Notes under the pieces: model-generated
Database searches by the model: none
What the model was told of the DNA's origin: nothing
What the model saw: the letters and a program-made list of their open reading frames with translations, nothing else
Made by a program: the position numbers and the translations under genes
DNA from: Psychrobacillus sp. INOP01
GTDB lineage: Bacteria; Bacillota; Bacilli; Bacillales_A; Planococcaceae
DNA: 64,000 nucleotides
Assembly: GCF_018140925.1 (NCBI RefSeq)
Contig: NZ_CP073315.1
Coordinates: forward strand, 1,488,001 to 1,552,000
Direction: 5' to 3'
Shown: one piece after another, positions 8,150 through 15,833 of the stretch
How the letters are laid out: every line of letters starts with the position of its first letter
How positions within the stretch are numbered: position 1 is the first letter of the stretch

Positions 8150-9190
8150 ATGAATACAAAATCAAAGAATTTTAAAAAAACTACGATAGATTTTAAAAAT
8201 CCTTTTACTAGCTCCTTCGTCGTTATCATCGGCATTGTACTACTTGGACTTAGTGTTATAGTGTCCATCAATTTTGGAGCATCCGACTTAAGTTATCAAG
8301 ATGTATGGAACGCTATTTTCCATTTTAATCAAGATAATTCATCACATGTAATTATTCGTGAACTTCGACTTCCTCGGGCAGTTGCTGCTATTTGTGTTGG
8401 TGCTGCATTGGCAGTATCTGGTGCAATAATGCAGGGGATGACACGGAACCCACTGGCCTCTCCCTCCATAATGGGTGTTACCTCGGGTTCGTCTTTTTTA
8501 ATAGCCATTGCGCTTGCTGCTTTACCAGGTATAAGCTATTTGGGATTAATGATGTTCTCATTCGTTGGAGCTGGGCTTGGTGCTGCTTTAGTATTCGGAA
8601 TTTCCGCTATGGCAAAGGGTGGAGTTACTCCTGTGAAATTAGCGCTGGTCGGCTCAGCCATCACTTCCCTACTAAGTTCCCTATCTACAGCTATCGGTAT
8701 TAAGTTCAATGTATCGAAGGATATCAGCTACTGGTATGCTGGAGGTGTTTCTAGTATTCAGCCGCAACATATTTTATTTGCTATCCCATTTATTGTTGTA
8801 GGACTTATATTAGCGTTAATCCTGTCCCGATCTATCTCTGTGCTAAGTTTAGGAGAAGATGTCGCAAAAGGACTTGGCCAACGAACCGGTTATATACAAT
8901 TTTTAGGAACAATTGCCGTTCTTCTTTTAACTGGAGCCGCAGTTTCTATTGCAGGTATGATTGGATTTGTGGGTCTTGTAATCCCTCACATCACTAGATT
9001 TTTAGTAGGAGTCGATTATCGTTGGATCATTCCTTGCTCTGCTATTTTAGGCGGACTATTATTGATAACTGCAGATATTGTTGGACGCATGGTAAATCCC
9101 CCGTTTGAAACACCCGTCAGTGCGATAACTGCGCTTATTGGTGTACCGTTCTTCCTCTATCTAGCACGTAAAGAGGGGAGAGGACTATGA
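8150..9190 (+). CDS. FecCD-family iron-siderophore ABC permease, first subunit (YfiZ-like)
   Basis: One of two permease subunits that form the membrane channel for ferric siderophore. It has about nine to ten hydrophobic segments and the FecCD signatures RELRLPRAVAAICVGAALAVSG, GMTRNPLASPSIMG and GFVGLVIPHITRFLVG. An in-frame ATG exists 18 bases upstream at 8132, but GGAG at 8134-8137 suits the ATG at 8150 better (about 346 residues). The stop overlaps the start of the second permease by four bases, indicating coupled translation and a heterodimer. Confidence 0.88.
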   Translation: MNTKSKNFKKTTIDFKNPFTSSFVVIIGIVLLGLSVIVSINFGASDLSYQDVWNAIFHFNQDNSSHVIIRELRLPRAVAAICVGAALAVSGAIMQGMTRNPLASPSIMGVTSGSSFLIAIALAALPGISYLGLMMFSFVGAGLGAALVFGISAMAKGGVTPVKLALVGSAITSLLSSLSTAIGIKFNVSKDISYWYAGGVSSIQPQHILFAIPFIVVGLILALILSRSISVLSLGEDVAKGLGQRTGYIQFLGTIAVLLLTGAAVSIAGMIGFVGLVIPHITRFLVGVDYRWIIPCSAILGGLLLITADIVGRMVNPPFETPVSAITALIGVPFFLYLARKEGRGL

Positions 9191-10215
9191 TGCCAAACAC
9201 TTTATCTAAAAATGAGACAAAGTATAAATTTCTTATGGTGATTACCTTTGTTTTAATCATTATTGCCGTTCTTATAAGTATTAATGCAGGATATATGAAA
9301 ATACCGATAGCTGATGTTATTGCCACATTATTTGGGAATGGCACTCCTCAAAATGAACTAACTATATTCGAGTTCCGTTTACCTCGAATATTCATGGCAT
9401 TACTCGTTGGTTTGGGAATTTCTATATCAGGGGCTATTTTGCAAGGAATTTCTGGAAACCCACTTGCCGATCCTGGTATTCTAGGGATCAATGCCGGTGC
9501 AGGCTTTACAGTTGTGCTTTATATGTTCTTTTTCCAAGGGACTGTATTTATAACAGGTTGGCTGTCTATTTTCATCATGCCCTTCACTGCACTAATCGGT
9601 GGGTTTATTGCTGCGTTCCTAATTTACATTCTTTCCTGGAAAAATGGCAGAGTAACCCCAGTTCGGCTAATACTTGTCGGAATTGGTATTAATGCTGCAT
9701 TTGGAGCAGGACTGACCATTTTTCAAATGAAGATGGAGCCTATTAACTTTATGAAAGCTATTGTTTGGCTATCTGGAAGTATTTGGGGGACAAATTGGAC
9801 ATTCGTGTGGACAATTGCTCTTTGGTTAGTTGTCCTAATTCCGATTGTTCTTTATAAATCTCGAGTATTAGATGTATTAAAGCTAGGTGATTCCATCGCT
9901 ATAGGCGTCGGTGCCAATATTGAAAAAGAAAGGCGCTTCCTGCTTTTCATCTCCGTTGCTATAGCAGGTGTTTGTGTATCAGTTGGAGGAGGAATTACTT
10001 TTCTCGGTTTGATCGCCCCGCATATAGCTCGACGTTTGGTAGGTGCTTCCCATGTCAAATCATTACCTCTTTCAGCTTTGTTAGGAGCATTGTTATTATT
10101 ACTTGCTGATACACTTGGTCGTGTCATTTTAGCACCGATGGAATTACCAGTTGGAATCGTTATCTCTGTTCTTGGTGCACCTTATTTTATTTACTTGCTC
10201 ATAAAAACTACTTGA
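9187..10215 (+). CDS. FecCD-family iron-siderophore ABC permease, second subunit (YfhA-like)
   Basis: Second integral membrane subunit of the siderophore importer, 342 residues. It repeats the family motifs FEFRLPRIFMALLVGLGISISG, SGNPLADPGILGINAG and GLIAPHIARRLVG. The N-terminal helix starts at about residue 14. It is paralogous to the preceding gene, with which it shares an ATGATG overlap. No terminator is evident directly after it. The following 250 bases hold a truncated dispersed repeat. Confidence 0.88.
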   Translation: MMPNTLSKNETKYKFLMVITFVLIIIAVLISINAGYMKIPIADVIATLFGNGTPQNELTIFEFRLPRIFMALLVGLGISISGAILQGISGNPLADPGILGINAGAGFTVVLYMFFFQGTVFITGWLSIFIMPFTALIGGFIAAFLIYILSWKNGRVTPVRLILVGIGINAAFGAGLTIFQMKMEPINFMKAIVWLSGSIWGTNWTFVWTIALWLVVLIPIVLYKSRVLDVLKLGDSIAIGVGANIEKERRFLLFISVAIAGVCVSVGGGITFLGLIAPHIARRLVGASHVKSLPLSALLGALLLLLADTLGRVILAPMELPVGIVISVLGAPYFIYLLIKTT

Positions 10216-10260
10216 ATTTAATTTCATTAAAGTATACTAAATAGTGAAATCAGACCAATG

Positions 10261-10325
10261 TTGATTTTTGCTTCAGGGGGACGCTTTCCGTGGGCACGGC
10301 TTCAATCAACGGAATCGACTTTTAA
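10261..10325 (+). repeat. dispersed GC-rich repeat, truncated copy 1
   Basis: The core GACGCTTTCC-G-GGGCACGGCTTCAATC is shared with the longer copy at 12388-12545 and partly with 38635-38755. This copy lacks the middle and right part and passes straight to the ATCAACGGAATCGACTTT end. It is far more GC-rich than its surroundings and non-coding. Confidence 0.65.
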
Positions 10326-10351
10326 AAAAGCTAATAAAAATTGTGATATCT

Positions 10352-10399
10352 CACGTAAACATTCGTATTTTTAATTGAAACAAGTAATTATGAAATTGA
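10352..10399 (+). repeat. AT-rich repeat flanking the LysM-3D gene pair, left copy
   Basis: A stretch ending AAGTAATTATGAAATTGA is nearly identical to 12572-12619. Each copy lies just downstream of a GC-rich dispersed repeat, so the repeat unit appears to extend beyond the GC-rich core. Confidence 0.6.
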
Positions 10400-10426
10400 A
10401 TATAGCTAATTTCGAATAGTGGATCT

Positions 10427-10466
10427 AAAAAATCCAGATCAGCAAATAATTGCTGGTCTGGATTTT
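10427..10466 (-). terminator. terminator after the first LysM-3D gene
   Basis: AATCCAGATCAGC and GCTGGTCTGGATT pair around an eight-base loop. The minus strand continues with Ts, placing the terminator just after the stop codon of the LysM-3D gene. Confidence 0.8.
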
Positions 10467-10470
10467 TGGT

Positions 10471-11220
10471 TTAATTGATTACTTTAATTTTTACTTCTTT
10501 GACTCCCCAAGCAATTGCATTTTCATATGAAGGGATGAATACATCAATTTTATTTCCTTTAATAGCTCCCCCAGTGTCACCAGCTATAGCTTCACCATAG
10601 CCTTCTACCCACACTTTTGTGCCTAGTGGAATTATACGTGGATCTACGGCAATTACTTTTTGATCGGGATTTGCTCGCAAATCAATTCCGTATGCCGTTG
10701 TTCCCGAACACCCCTCACAATAGGCTGTATAGGCTGTAGCGGTAACAATCATCTCTTCTCCGGAACTTGCCGGCTCTACAATAGAAGATGACACGGTCAC
10801 TTTTGATTCTTCGGACACGTTAGTAGGTGGGGAACTTCTAGCTACAGTTGATGCAGCTGCCACCTTATTAACAGTCTCTGGGAATCTCTCCTCGCTAACA
10901 TTTAATACATCACCAGGGAAGATTAAATCACCCTCAATATTATTCCATTCCAGCAGCGATTCCAATGAAATGCTGTGCTCAAGGGCAATCCGAAATAGAT
11001 TATCACCCTTTTCCACCGTGTATGTCAAAGGCTCAAAAAGAAAATCATAGGCTAGTTCAAGATTTAATGCATCATCGAAAAGAATAAAATCCGTCTCGCT
11101 ATCTGACGTATATATCTCATATCCTTCTCCACCGCTCGTGGCGGCTAGGTCAGCAGCATACGTTACTGAACTCATCGAAAAAGTAACAACTAAAATCATT
11201 AACATCGTTTTTGCTTTCAA
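10471..11220 (-). CDS. secreted LysM and 3D domain protein (YocH-like)
   Basis: Predicted secreted cell-wall-associated protein of 249 residues. A signal peptide covers about residues 1-22, a LysM peptidoglycan-binding domain lies at about 66-108 (YTVEKGDNLFRIALEH), a Ser/Thr-rich linker follows, and the C-terminal 3D domain at about 157-249 has the conserved aspartates in GIDLRANPDQ, AVDPRIIPLGT, GDTGGAIKGNKIDVFIPS. 3D domains are related to the MltA fold and are found in YocH-type cell-wall hydrolases, and stationary-phase survival factors. The start is TTG with GGAGG eight bases upstream. It is a paralogue of the next gene and lies 171 bases downstream of it. Confidence 0.88.
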   Translation of the reverse strand: MKAKTMLMILVVTFSMSSVTYAADLAATSGGEGYEIYTSDSETDFILFDDALNLELAYDFLFEPLTYTVEKGDNLFRIALEHSISLESLLEWNNIEGDLIFPGDVLNVSEERFPETVNKVAAASTVARSSPPTNVSEESKVTVSSSIVEPASSGEEMIVTATAYTAYCEGCSGTTAYGIDLRANPDQKVIAVDPRIIPLGTKVWVEGYGEAIAGDTGGAIKGNKIDVFIPSYENAIAWGVKEVKIKVIN

Positions 11221-11391
11221 TACTAAATCCTCCTTACAAGCAATCTTTCAATCACTTTTAAATTTGACTAAGTATTGCCCAAAAACTTTCAAAAACAAAC
11301 ATTCGCACAAAATAAAAAGAAACCATCCTCCCAAACAATTAAAATCAGTTTGGAAAAATGGCGTTCAAAACACATAATTTACCATAAAAAA

Positions 11392-12027
11392 TTACTCCAA
11401 AATTTTCAGTGTTATCTGCTGTCTACCCCACTCAATCGCCCCATCATAAGTAGGAATGAACACATCAATTCGATTTCCCTTTATCGCACCACCTGTATCT
11501 CCAGCGATCGCCTCTCCGTAACCTTCCACCCACACTTTAGTACCGAGTGGAATAACCGTCGGATCCACTGCAATCACTTTTTCCTCTGGATTCGATCTTA
11601 AATCAATACCGTAAGCAGTTATTCCAATACAGCCATAGCAGTAAGCAGTGTAGGCAGTTGCCTCCACTATCATTTCTTGTCCTGGTCCATCAGGCGGTAT
11701 TAAATCTGGGTGCTTAACCAATTCAGTATCGCTACTTAACACTAGCTGGTCTTTTGGGTAGATTACATGATCTGACAATCCATTCCACTCCATTAGTAAA
11801 TCAACTGAAATATTATAAGTAGCCGCAATATCATATAAGTTGTCCCCATCTATTACGGTATGTATAGAAGGATCTGGAAGAACTATAGAGCTATCCTCTA
11901 AGACAGGCATATCTTCCATATGTTCATTCGGTAAATTTACTTGGTTCAATAATGGTTCTACCGCACTTGCTGTAGAAATAGTTATACTTATAAATAATAA
12001 TGTAAATATCGCAATTTTAATCTTCAA
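11392..12027 (-). CDS. secreted LysM and 3D domain protein, paralogue
   Basis: A 211-residue shorter paralogue of the neighbouring gene: signal peptide (about 1-22), LysM at about 57-98 (TVIDGDNLYDIAATYNI), short linker, and a 3D domain at about 122-211 that is nearly identical in the core (VIAVDPTVIPLGTKVWVEG, GDTGGAIKGNRIDVFIP). It begins with TTG preceded by GGAGG at seven bases. The divergence is concentrated in the linker and N-terminus while the 3D cores are close, which suggests tandem duplication. Likely role is peptidoglycan remodelling outside the cell. Confidence 0.87.
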   Translation of the reverse strand: MKIKIAIFTLLFISITISTASAVEPLLNQVNLPNEHMEDMPVLEDSSIVLPDPSIHTVIDGDNLYDIAATYNISVDLLMEWNGLSDHVIYPKDQLVLSSDTELVKHPDLIPPDGPGQEMIVEATAYTAYCYGCIGITAYGIDLRSNPEEKVIAVDPTVIPLGTKVWVEGYGEAIAGDTGGAIKGNRIDVFIPTYDGAIEWGRQQITLKILE

Positions 12028-12268
12028 TGTTATACCTCCAATGTACTTTTCAATAATCCCTTATATGTATTGCCCTTAAAATGAGTCATACAAACCTTTT
12101 TGCTTATAACTAACATTAGATAGCTATTATTAGCAAAGTTAATGGTCTACTATATTTCCTAATATCTGATTTTGTTGACTGTTTTAACGTGCATCTAAAC
12201 AATTTTTTTATACGAGGGTTTATATGGAAATATCTTTTTTCGATATAGAAAATAATTTTTTGTCTCAT

Positions 12269-12308
12269 AAAAAGAAGCTGCCAAAGATAATTGGCAGCTT
12301 CTTTTTTT
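12269..12308. terminator. orphan hairpin with T-tracts on both sides
   Basis: AAAAAGAAGCTGCCA and TGGCAGCTTCTTTTTTT form a strong stem with an eight-base loop. No gene is seen to end here on either strand, so it may terminate an unrecognised small RNA or be a relic. The rest of 12028-12268 shows no coding potential that I trust. Confidence 0.6.
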
Positions 12309-12387
12309 CTATTTAGTTGAGTCAATTTCATAATGAATTAATTAGCACTTAAATCCGAACAAATTTGATTTCCACTCCAACGCCCTT

Positions 12388-12545
12388 TCATGTTTCGAAG
12401 CTAGCGTAGCGATGCAGAAACAGGCGGACGCTTTTCCGCGGGCACGGCTTCAATCTCCTCGTCACTGCGTTCCTGCGGGGCTTTCAACTCGTGCTGTTCC
12501 CGTTGAAGTCGCCGCCTTGCGCTCCTATCAACGAAATCCACTTTA
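12388..12545 (+). repeat. dispersed GC-rich repeat, longest copy 2
   Basis: A roughly 150-base GC-rich non-coding element in an AT-rich setting, with internal complementary blocks (GGCGGACGCTTTTCCGCGGGC near the left and GTCGCCGCCTTGCGCTCC near the right). The core is shared with 10261-10325 and 38635-38755. Such elements are common between genes in Bacillales genomes, but their origin is not clear to me. Confidence 0.7.
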
Positions 12546-12571
12546 AATAAACGGATAAATTAATATAATTC

Positions 12572-12619
12572 CACATAAATATTCGTTTTTTAGATTGAAA
12601 TAAGTAATTATGAAATTGA
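12572..12619 (+). repeat. AT-rich repeat flanking the LysM-3D gene pair, right copy
   Basis: Near-identical to 10352-10399, and in the same position relative to the GC-rich repeat. Together the two composite repeats bracket the paralogous LysM-3D genes. Confidence 0.6.
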
Positions 12620-12782
12620 CTCAGTTTCATATTAATCATTCTTTTTTTAAAATTAACCTTTCCCCAATTTAGAAAAGATTATTTCTCCATTGAGAACAAT
12701 CGCTCTTGCTACGCTTTACCTTTGTATGACTAGATATTCTGTATGTTTCTGTTGCCTTTTTATTAAGTACTTAAAACAGGCC

Positions 12783-13192
12783 TTAGGATTTACTCTTCAT
12801 AACACCAATTACCTTACCATTGATCAATACATCTTCTTTTTTCATTTGAATAGGCTCATATTTTTCATTTTCGGAAATCAGTAGAATGTAACCACCCATT
12901 GGAAGCCGATTGCTGACGGTTGACAATAACCGTATCTCCTTTATCAATTCCAGCTCCAATCATACTATCCCCTGTTACAGTAAGTGTGAAAGTATCTGTT
13001 TCTGAAACGATCCAATCCTTTGGAATTGAAAGGAAATTATCAAACTCAATGCTGACAGAAATAGGAACTCCGGCAGCTACATCCGATAAGCGGAATACTA
13101 CATTTCGTATCATTATTTACAAAAAGACCGGATTCCAAATCCGTGAATTCTGCTACTTCTTCATTATCTAGATCAGTGCTACCGTGCTTCAT
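12783..13192 (-). pseudogene. decayed LexA/UmuD-like S24 peptidase-domain regulator
   Basis: Three reading frames on the minus strand together encode a LexA-like C-terminal region. Frame one begins MKHGSTDLDNEEVAEFTD near 13192. A second frame carries LSDVAAGVPISVSIEFDN, WIVSETDTFTLTVTGDSM (the GDSM box with the catalytic Ser) and KGDTVIVNRQQ. A third frame carries ISENEKYEPIQMKKED and INGKVIGVMKSKS, the family's usual C-terminus. About 20-30 residues around the catalytic Lys seem missing and there is no N-terminal helix-turn-helix or ribosome binding site. So at least two frame breaks plus truncation are present. It is probably a remnant of a phage or HdiR-type repressor. Confidence 0.75.
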
Positions 13193-13240
13193 TAATTTTT
13201 ATGGATTAAAAGTAACTAGAAATAAAATCCTGCCTTTGCC

Positions 13241-13268
13241 AAAAAGAGCCGCTACCGGTTCTTTTTTT
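13241..13268. terminator. small hairpin with T-tract
   Basis: AAGAGCCG and CGGTTCTT pair around a short loop, followed by seven Ts on the plus strand and five on the minus strand. No gene clearly ends here. Confidence 0.5.
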
Positions 13269-13310
13269 ATTTTCTTTAATACCTAAATAGAAAAACGCGA
13301 GCCAAATATT

Positions 13311-13339
13311 TTGACTTACTTTTAGTAACCTTCTATACT
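13311..13339 (+). promoter_or_regulatory. promoter with embedded operator upstream of the FMN reductase gene
   Basis: TTGACT and TATACT are separated by exactly 17 bases. The spacer begins with TTACTTTTAGTAA, an inverted repeat TTACT-TTT-AGTAA that resembles operators of HxlR/DUF24-family redox regulators such as YodB. Binding there would block the promoter. Confidence 0.7.
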
Positions 13340-13361
13340 AACAAAGGACTGAGGTAAAGAC

Positions 13362-13481
13362 ATGGCACAATGTGAAGAATCTGCTTCTCAAACGTTCAGC
13401 GCAAAGAAATGTATCATGTCATCGTTAATAACCGGGAGTCACACACTTACAGTGGAAATCAAAAAAATTTCCATTAAATAG
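13362..13481 (+). CDS. possible 39-residue leader peptide
   Basis: An open frame starting MAQCEESASQ, with two cysteines, preceded by GAGGT seven bases upstream and lying between the promoter and the FMN reductase gene. It ends 20 bases before that gene. I do not recognise the peptide, and it may be fortuitous; the position downstream of a consensus promoter with a reasonable ribosome binding site is the only support. Confidence 0.35.
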   Translation: MAQCEESASQTFSAKKCIMSSLITGSHTLTVEIKKISIK

Positions 13482-13501
13482 AACTTTGGAGGGAACACAT
13501 C

Positions 13502-14044
13502 ATGAAAGTAGTTGCAATCGTAGGAAGTATCCGTGAAGATTCATTCAATTTAAAACTAGCAAAACATGTACAAGCACGCTATGCAGATAAGTTTGAGTTA
13601 GAAATCTTAGACTTAAAGCCAATCCCAATGTATAACCAAGATATCGAGTTAGATGCACCACAGGAAGTATTAGACTTCAAAGCAAAAGTAAAAGCAGCAG
13701 ACGCTGTACTTTGGGTAACACCAGAATATAATTCTACAATTCCAGGTGTATTAGGAAATGCAATTGACTGGATGAGTCGTGTAGATAAAGTAATGAATGT
13801 AAAACCATCTATGATTATGGGAGCTTCTATGGGTGCTTTAGGAACTGTAAAAGCTCAAATGCACCTACGTGATATTTTGTTTGCAAGTGGCCTAAATTCA
13901 CCATTACTACCAATGAACGAAGTATACGTTGGAGCAGCGCACACGAAATTTAATGATAATGGTGAATTAACAGACAAATCAACAATTGAATTTATTGATA
14001 CAGTAATCGCTAACTTCCAAGAATGGATGAAAAATTACTTATAA
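13502..14044 (+). CDS. NADPH-dependent FMN reductase / quinone-azo reductase
   Basis: A 180-residue cytoplasmic flavodoxin-like reductase. The N-terminal GSIREDSFNLKLAK binds the FMN phosphate and TPEYNSTIPGVLGNAIDWMSR at about residues 78-98 is the family's flavin-contact loop. Relatives (YhdA/AzoR1, ChrR) reduce FMN, quinones, azo dyes or chromate at the expense of NADPH. GGAGGG precedes the ATG. The promoter carries an inverted repeat like those bound by YodB-type repressors, which control such reductases during quinone and diamide stress. It is followed by a clear terminator. Confidence 0.9.
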   Translation: MKVVAIVGSIREDSFNLKLAKHVQARYADKFELEILDLKPIPMYNQDIELDAPQEVLDFKAKVKAADAVLWVTPEYNSTIPGVLGNAIDWMSRVDKVMNVKPSMIMGASMGALGTVKAQMHLRDILFASGLNSPLLPMNEVYVGAAHTKFNDNGELTDKSTIEFIDTVIANFQEWMKNYL

Positions 14045-14051
14045 TAATGCT

Positions 14052-14083
14052 AAAACACCTCTTCGTGCAGAAGAGGTGTTTTC
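14052..14083 (+). terminator. terminator after the FMN reductase gene
   Basis: AAAACACCTCTT and AAGAGGTGTTTT form a perfect 12-bp stem eight bases after the stop codon. Confidence 0.88.
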
Positions 14084-14150
14084 TAAGTTTAGGGATAATA
14101 TTATTTGTTCAAGTTAAATATAAATGACCATACCTTCACCAGTCTATCCT

Positions 14151-14456
14151 TCACATTCTCGCATAATGCATCACTTTTTCGCGATCGATTTCCATAAAAA
14201 AGCCTGCTCTAATTGGAATCACCACTTCGAACTTTTCATATTTCATTTCATTCACCGTAATATCATCCTTGAATAATAAAAGTCCGAAATCTCTGCACCA
14301 AATTTCATTAATCCACCCGCTTGACAAGGCTTCAATGCGATACAATTTCCAGTACATTGCTTCGCAGTTTGAAATACGTCTTGGCCCAAACTTGTCGAAA
14401 TATTTTAGGTTTCCTAAGTTCATTTTTATATGTGTGAAAAGGCACAAAAAATGCAT
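14151..14456 (-). CDS. hypothetical protein, possibly a gene remnant
   Basis: An open frame of up to 101 residues, or 90 from an internal methionine at codon 12 (MNLGNLKYFDKFGPRR). I do not recognise it. It is rich in aromatic and charged residues with no membrane segment, and neither candidate start has a ribosome binding site. It could be the C-terminal part of a decayed gene. The 340 bases upstream (14457-14800) are AT-rich and hold only the promoter region of the next operon. Confidence 0.35.
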   Translation of the reverse strand: MHFLCLFTHIKMNLGNLKYFDKFGPRRISNCEAMYWKLYRIEALSSGWINEIWCRDFGLLLFKDDITVNEMKYEKFEVVIPIRAGFFMEIDREKVMHYARM

Positions 14457-14737
14457 AACAATTTATGGTACGCATTGCTTTTTTCATATAATAATTTCAA
14501 CTTATTTTTATGAATGTCCAATTTTTCCAAACCATATATCCATATACCTAAGTATATATCCATACACTTAAAACAAATATCAAAAAAGTACTATAAACGA
14601 ATTCCTCCAACTACTACAATAAAACGCTAATAACATTAGCGAAGCGATGTAAATTATTAATAGTTCAAACAACTAAAAAAAGCGATGAAATTGATAATTT
14701 GGAGCATGAAATTAATTTCATAACTAAAATAATTATT

Positions 14738-14784
14738 TTGACTTTTCTAGAAAGAAGGTGTACAAATTACTCTATACTTTGTAC
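14738..14784 (+). promoter_or_regulatory. promoter and inverted-repeat operator of the catabolic cluster
   Basis: TTGACT (14738-14743) is followed after 17 bases by TACAAA as a possible -10. That -10 is inside a perfect inverted repeat, GTACAAA at 14760-14766 and TTTGTAC at 14778-14784, separated by 11 bases. The overlap with the -10 region suggests a repressor site, as used by TetR or GntR proteins. No regulator gene is in the cluster itself. Confidence 0.6.
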
Positions 14785-14800
14785 ATAAAGGAGGATACAT

Positions 14801-15634
14801 ATGGAATATCGTTCAATTGAAGTTAATGGTGGTACTTTAGCTTACGCAGAATATGAAGGAACAAAGGGTGTAATCATAGGTGTTCACGGCTTAACAGGAA
14901 ATAGTAAACAGCTACATTACTACGCCGAGTTACTCAAGGGTGACTATCGATTTATTTCTGTCGATTTAAGAGGTCGCGGAAATAGCTCCGAGGCTACTGA
15001 AAATACAGGTATCGAGCAGCATACACAGGATATTATCAGTTTAATCGATGCATTAAATATACAAAATCCGATATTAATGGGCTACTCAATGGGTGGATTT
15101 ATCATGGCTAATGTAGCTAGTAAACGGGATGATGTGAAAGGTGTTATTTTACTTGATGGTGCTGCAACCTGTACGGATCATCAACGACAAATTGTGGAGC
15201 CTTCTCTTGGCCGGATTAGTAAACATTATGAAACGGCAGAGGACTATTTGGAGGAAATCAAGAGAATTTATAGTAATCTTGGAGTAGTTTGGAATGATCA
15301 TATGGAAAGTGTTGGTCGCTATGAAATAGCCGAAGTAGATGGTCATTGGGAGAATAAATCGGATGAAACAAAAATTCGTCAAGATTTCCAAAGCTTCTAT
15401 GATTACAAGCCAGCCGAAGTGTTTGCTCAGGTAGAATGTCCAGTGTTACTAGTGCATTCAACTGGTGGTATCGGTGCTATGCCAGCGTTGTTTTTAGCTG
15501 AATCGTATATTGAAACACAACAATACGCGAGAAATATTCATAAAATTACGACTGATAGCAATCACTATACACTTGTTTTCGAGGAACGTAGCGATGTAAA
15601 CCCGACAATAAAGGATTTTGTAAAGAAATTATAA
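14801..15634 (+). CDS. alpha/beta-fold hydrolase (enol-lactonase-like)
   Basis: A 277-residue cytoplasmic alpha/beta hydrolase. The oxyanion region is GVHGLTGNSKQ at about residues 27-37, the nucleophile elbow is GYSMGG near residues 97-102 with Ser as nucleophile, and a late SNHYTLVFE holds the catalytic His. Its place immediately before a carboxymuconolactone-decarboxylase-family gene, CoA-transferase subunits and a thiolase recalls PcaD, 3-oxoadipate enol-lactonase, but the sequence alone does not fix the substrate; it may open a lactone or cleave a beta-diketone. AAAGGAGG precedes the ATG. Confidence 0.82.
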   Translation: MEYRSIEVNGGTLAYAEYEGTKGVIIGVHGLTGNSKQLHYYAELLKGDYRFISVDLRGRGNSSEATENTGIEQHTQDIISLIDALNIQNPILMGYSMGGFIMANVASKRDDVKGVILLDGAATCTDHQRQIVEPSLGRISKHYETAEDYLEEIKRIYSNLGVVWNDHMESVGRYEIAEVDGHWENKSDETKIRQDFQSFYDYKPAEVFAQVECPVLLVHSTGGIGAMPALFLAESYIETQQYARNIHKITTDSNHYTLVFEERSDVNPTIKDFVKKL

Positions 15635-15689
15635 AAAAAGGTTGAAATTTGCCGGATTTTATGTGAATAATTAGATAATCATTAATATA

Positions 15690-15815
15690 AAGCCTATCAG
15701 GTGGCTACAGAGAAAAGACCTTTCTTTGTTTTTCCCCACTTGACTGTTGGCCTCACTACTCTCAAAGGACACTACTATTGTCTTCATGAGCGTAGTGTGG
15801 CCTTTTTATTATTTA
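15690..15815 (+). promoter_or_regulatory. leader with terminator just upstream of the decarboxylase-family gene
   Basis: The 200-base gap between the hydrolase and the next gene ends in a hairpin, AAAGGACACTAC and GTAGTGTGGCCTTT, followed by TTTATTATTT, only six bases before the AAAAAGGAG ribosome binding site. A terminator at this place would have to be read through for downstream expression, so regulated attenuation is possible. I recognise no known riboswitch consensus in it. Confidence 0.45.
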
Positions 15816-15833
15816 AAAAGGAGCGAAAATGAT

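Noticed and set aside
12116-12331. Minus-strand open frame of 71 codons near the orphan hairpin
   Set aside because: It runs through the GC-rich arms of the terminator-like hairpin at 12269-12308 and has no ribosome binding site or recognisable motif.
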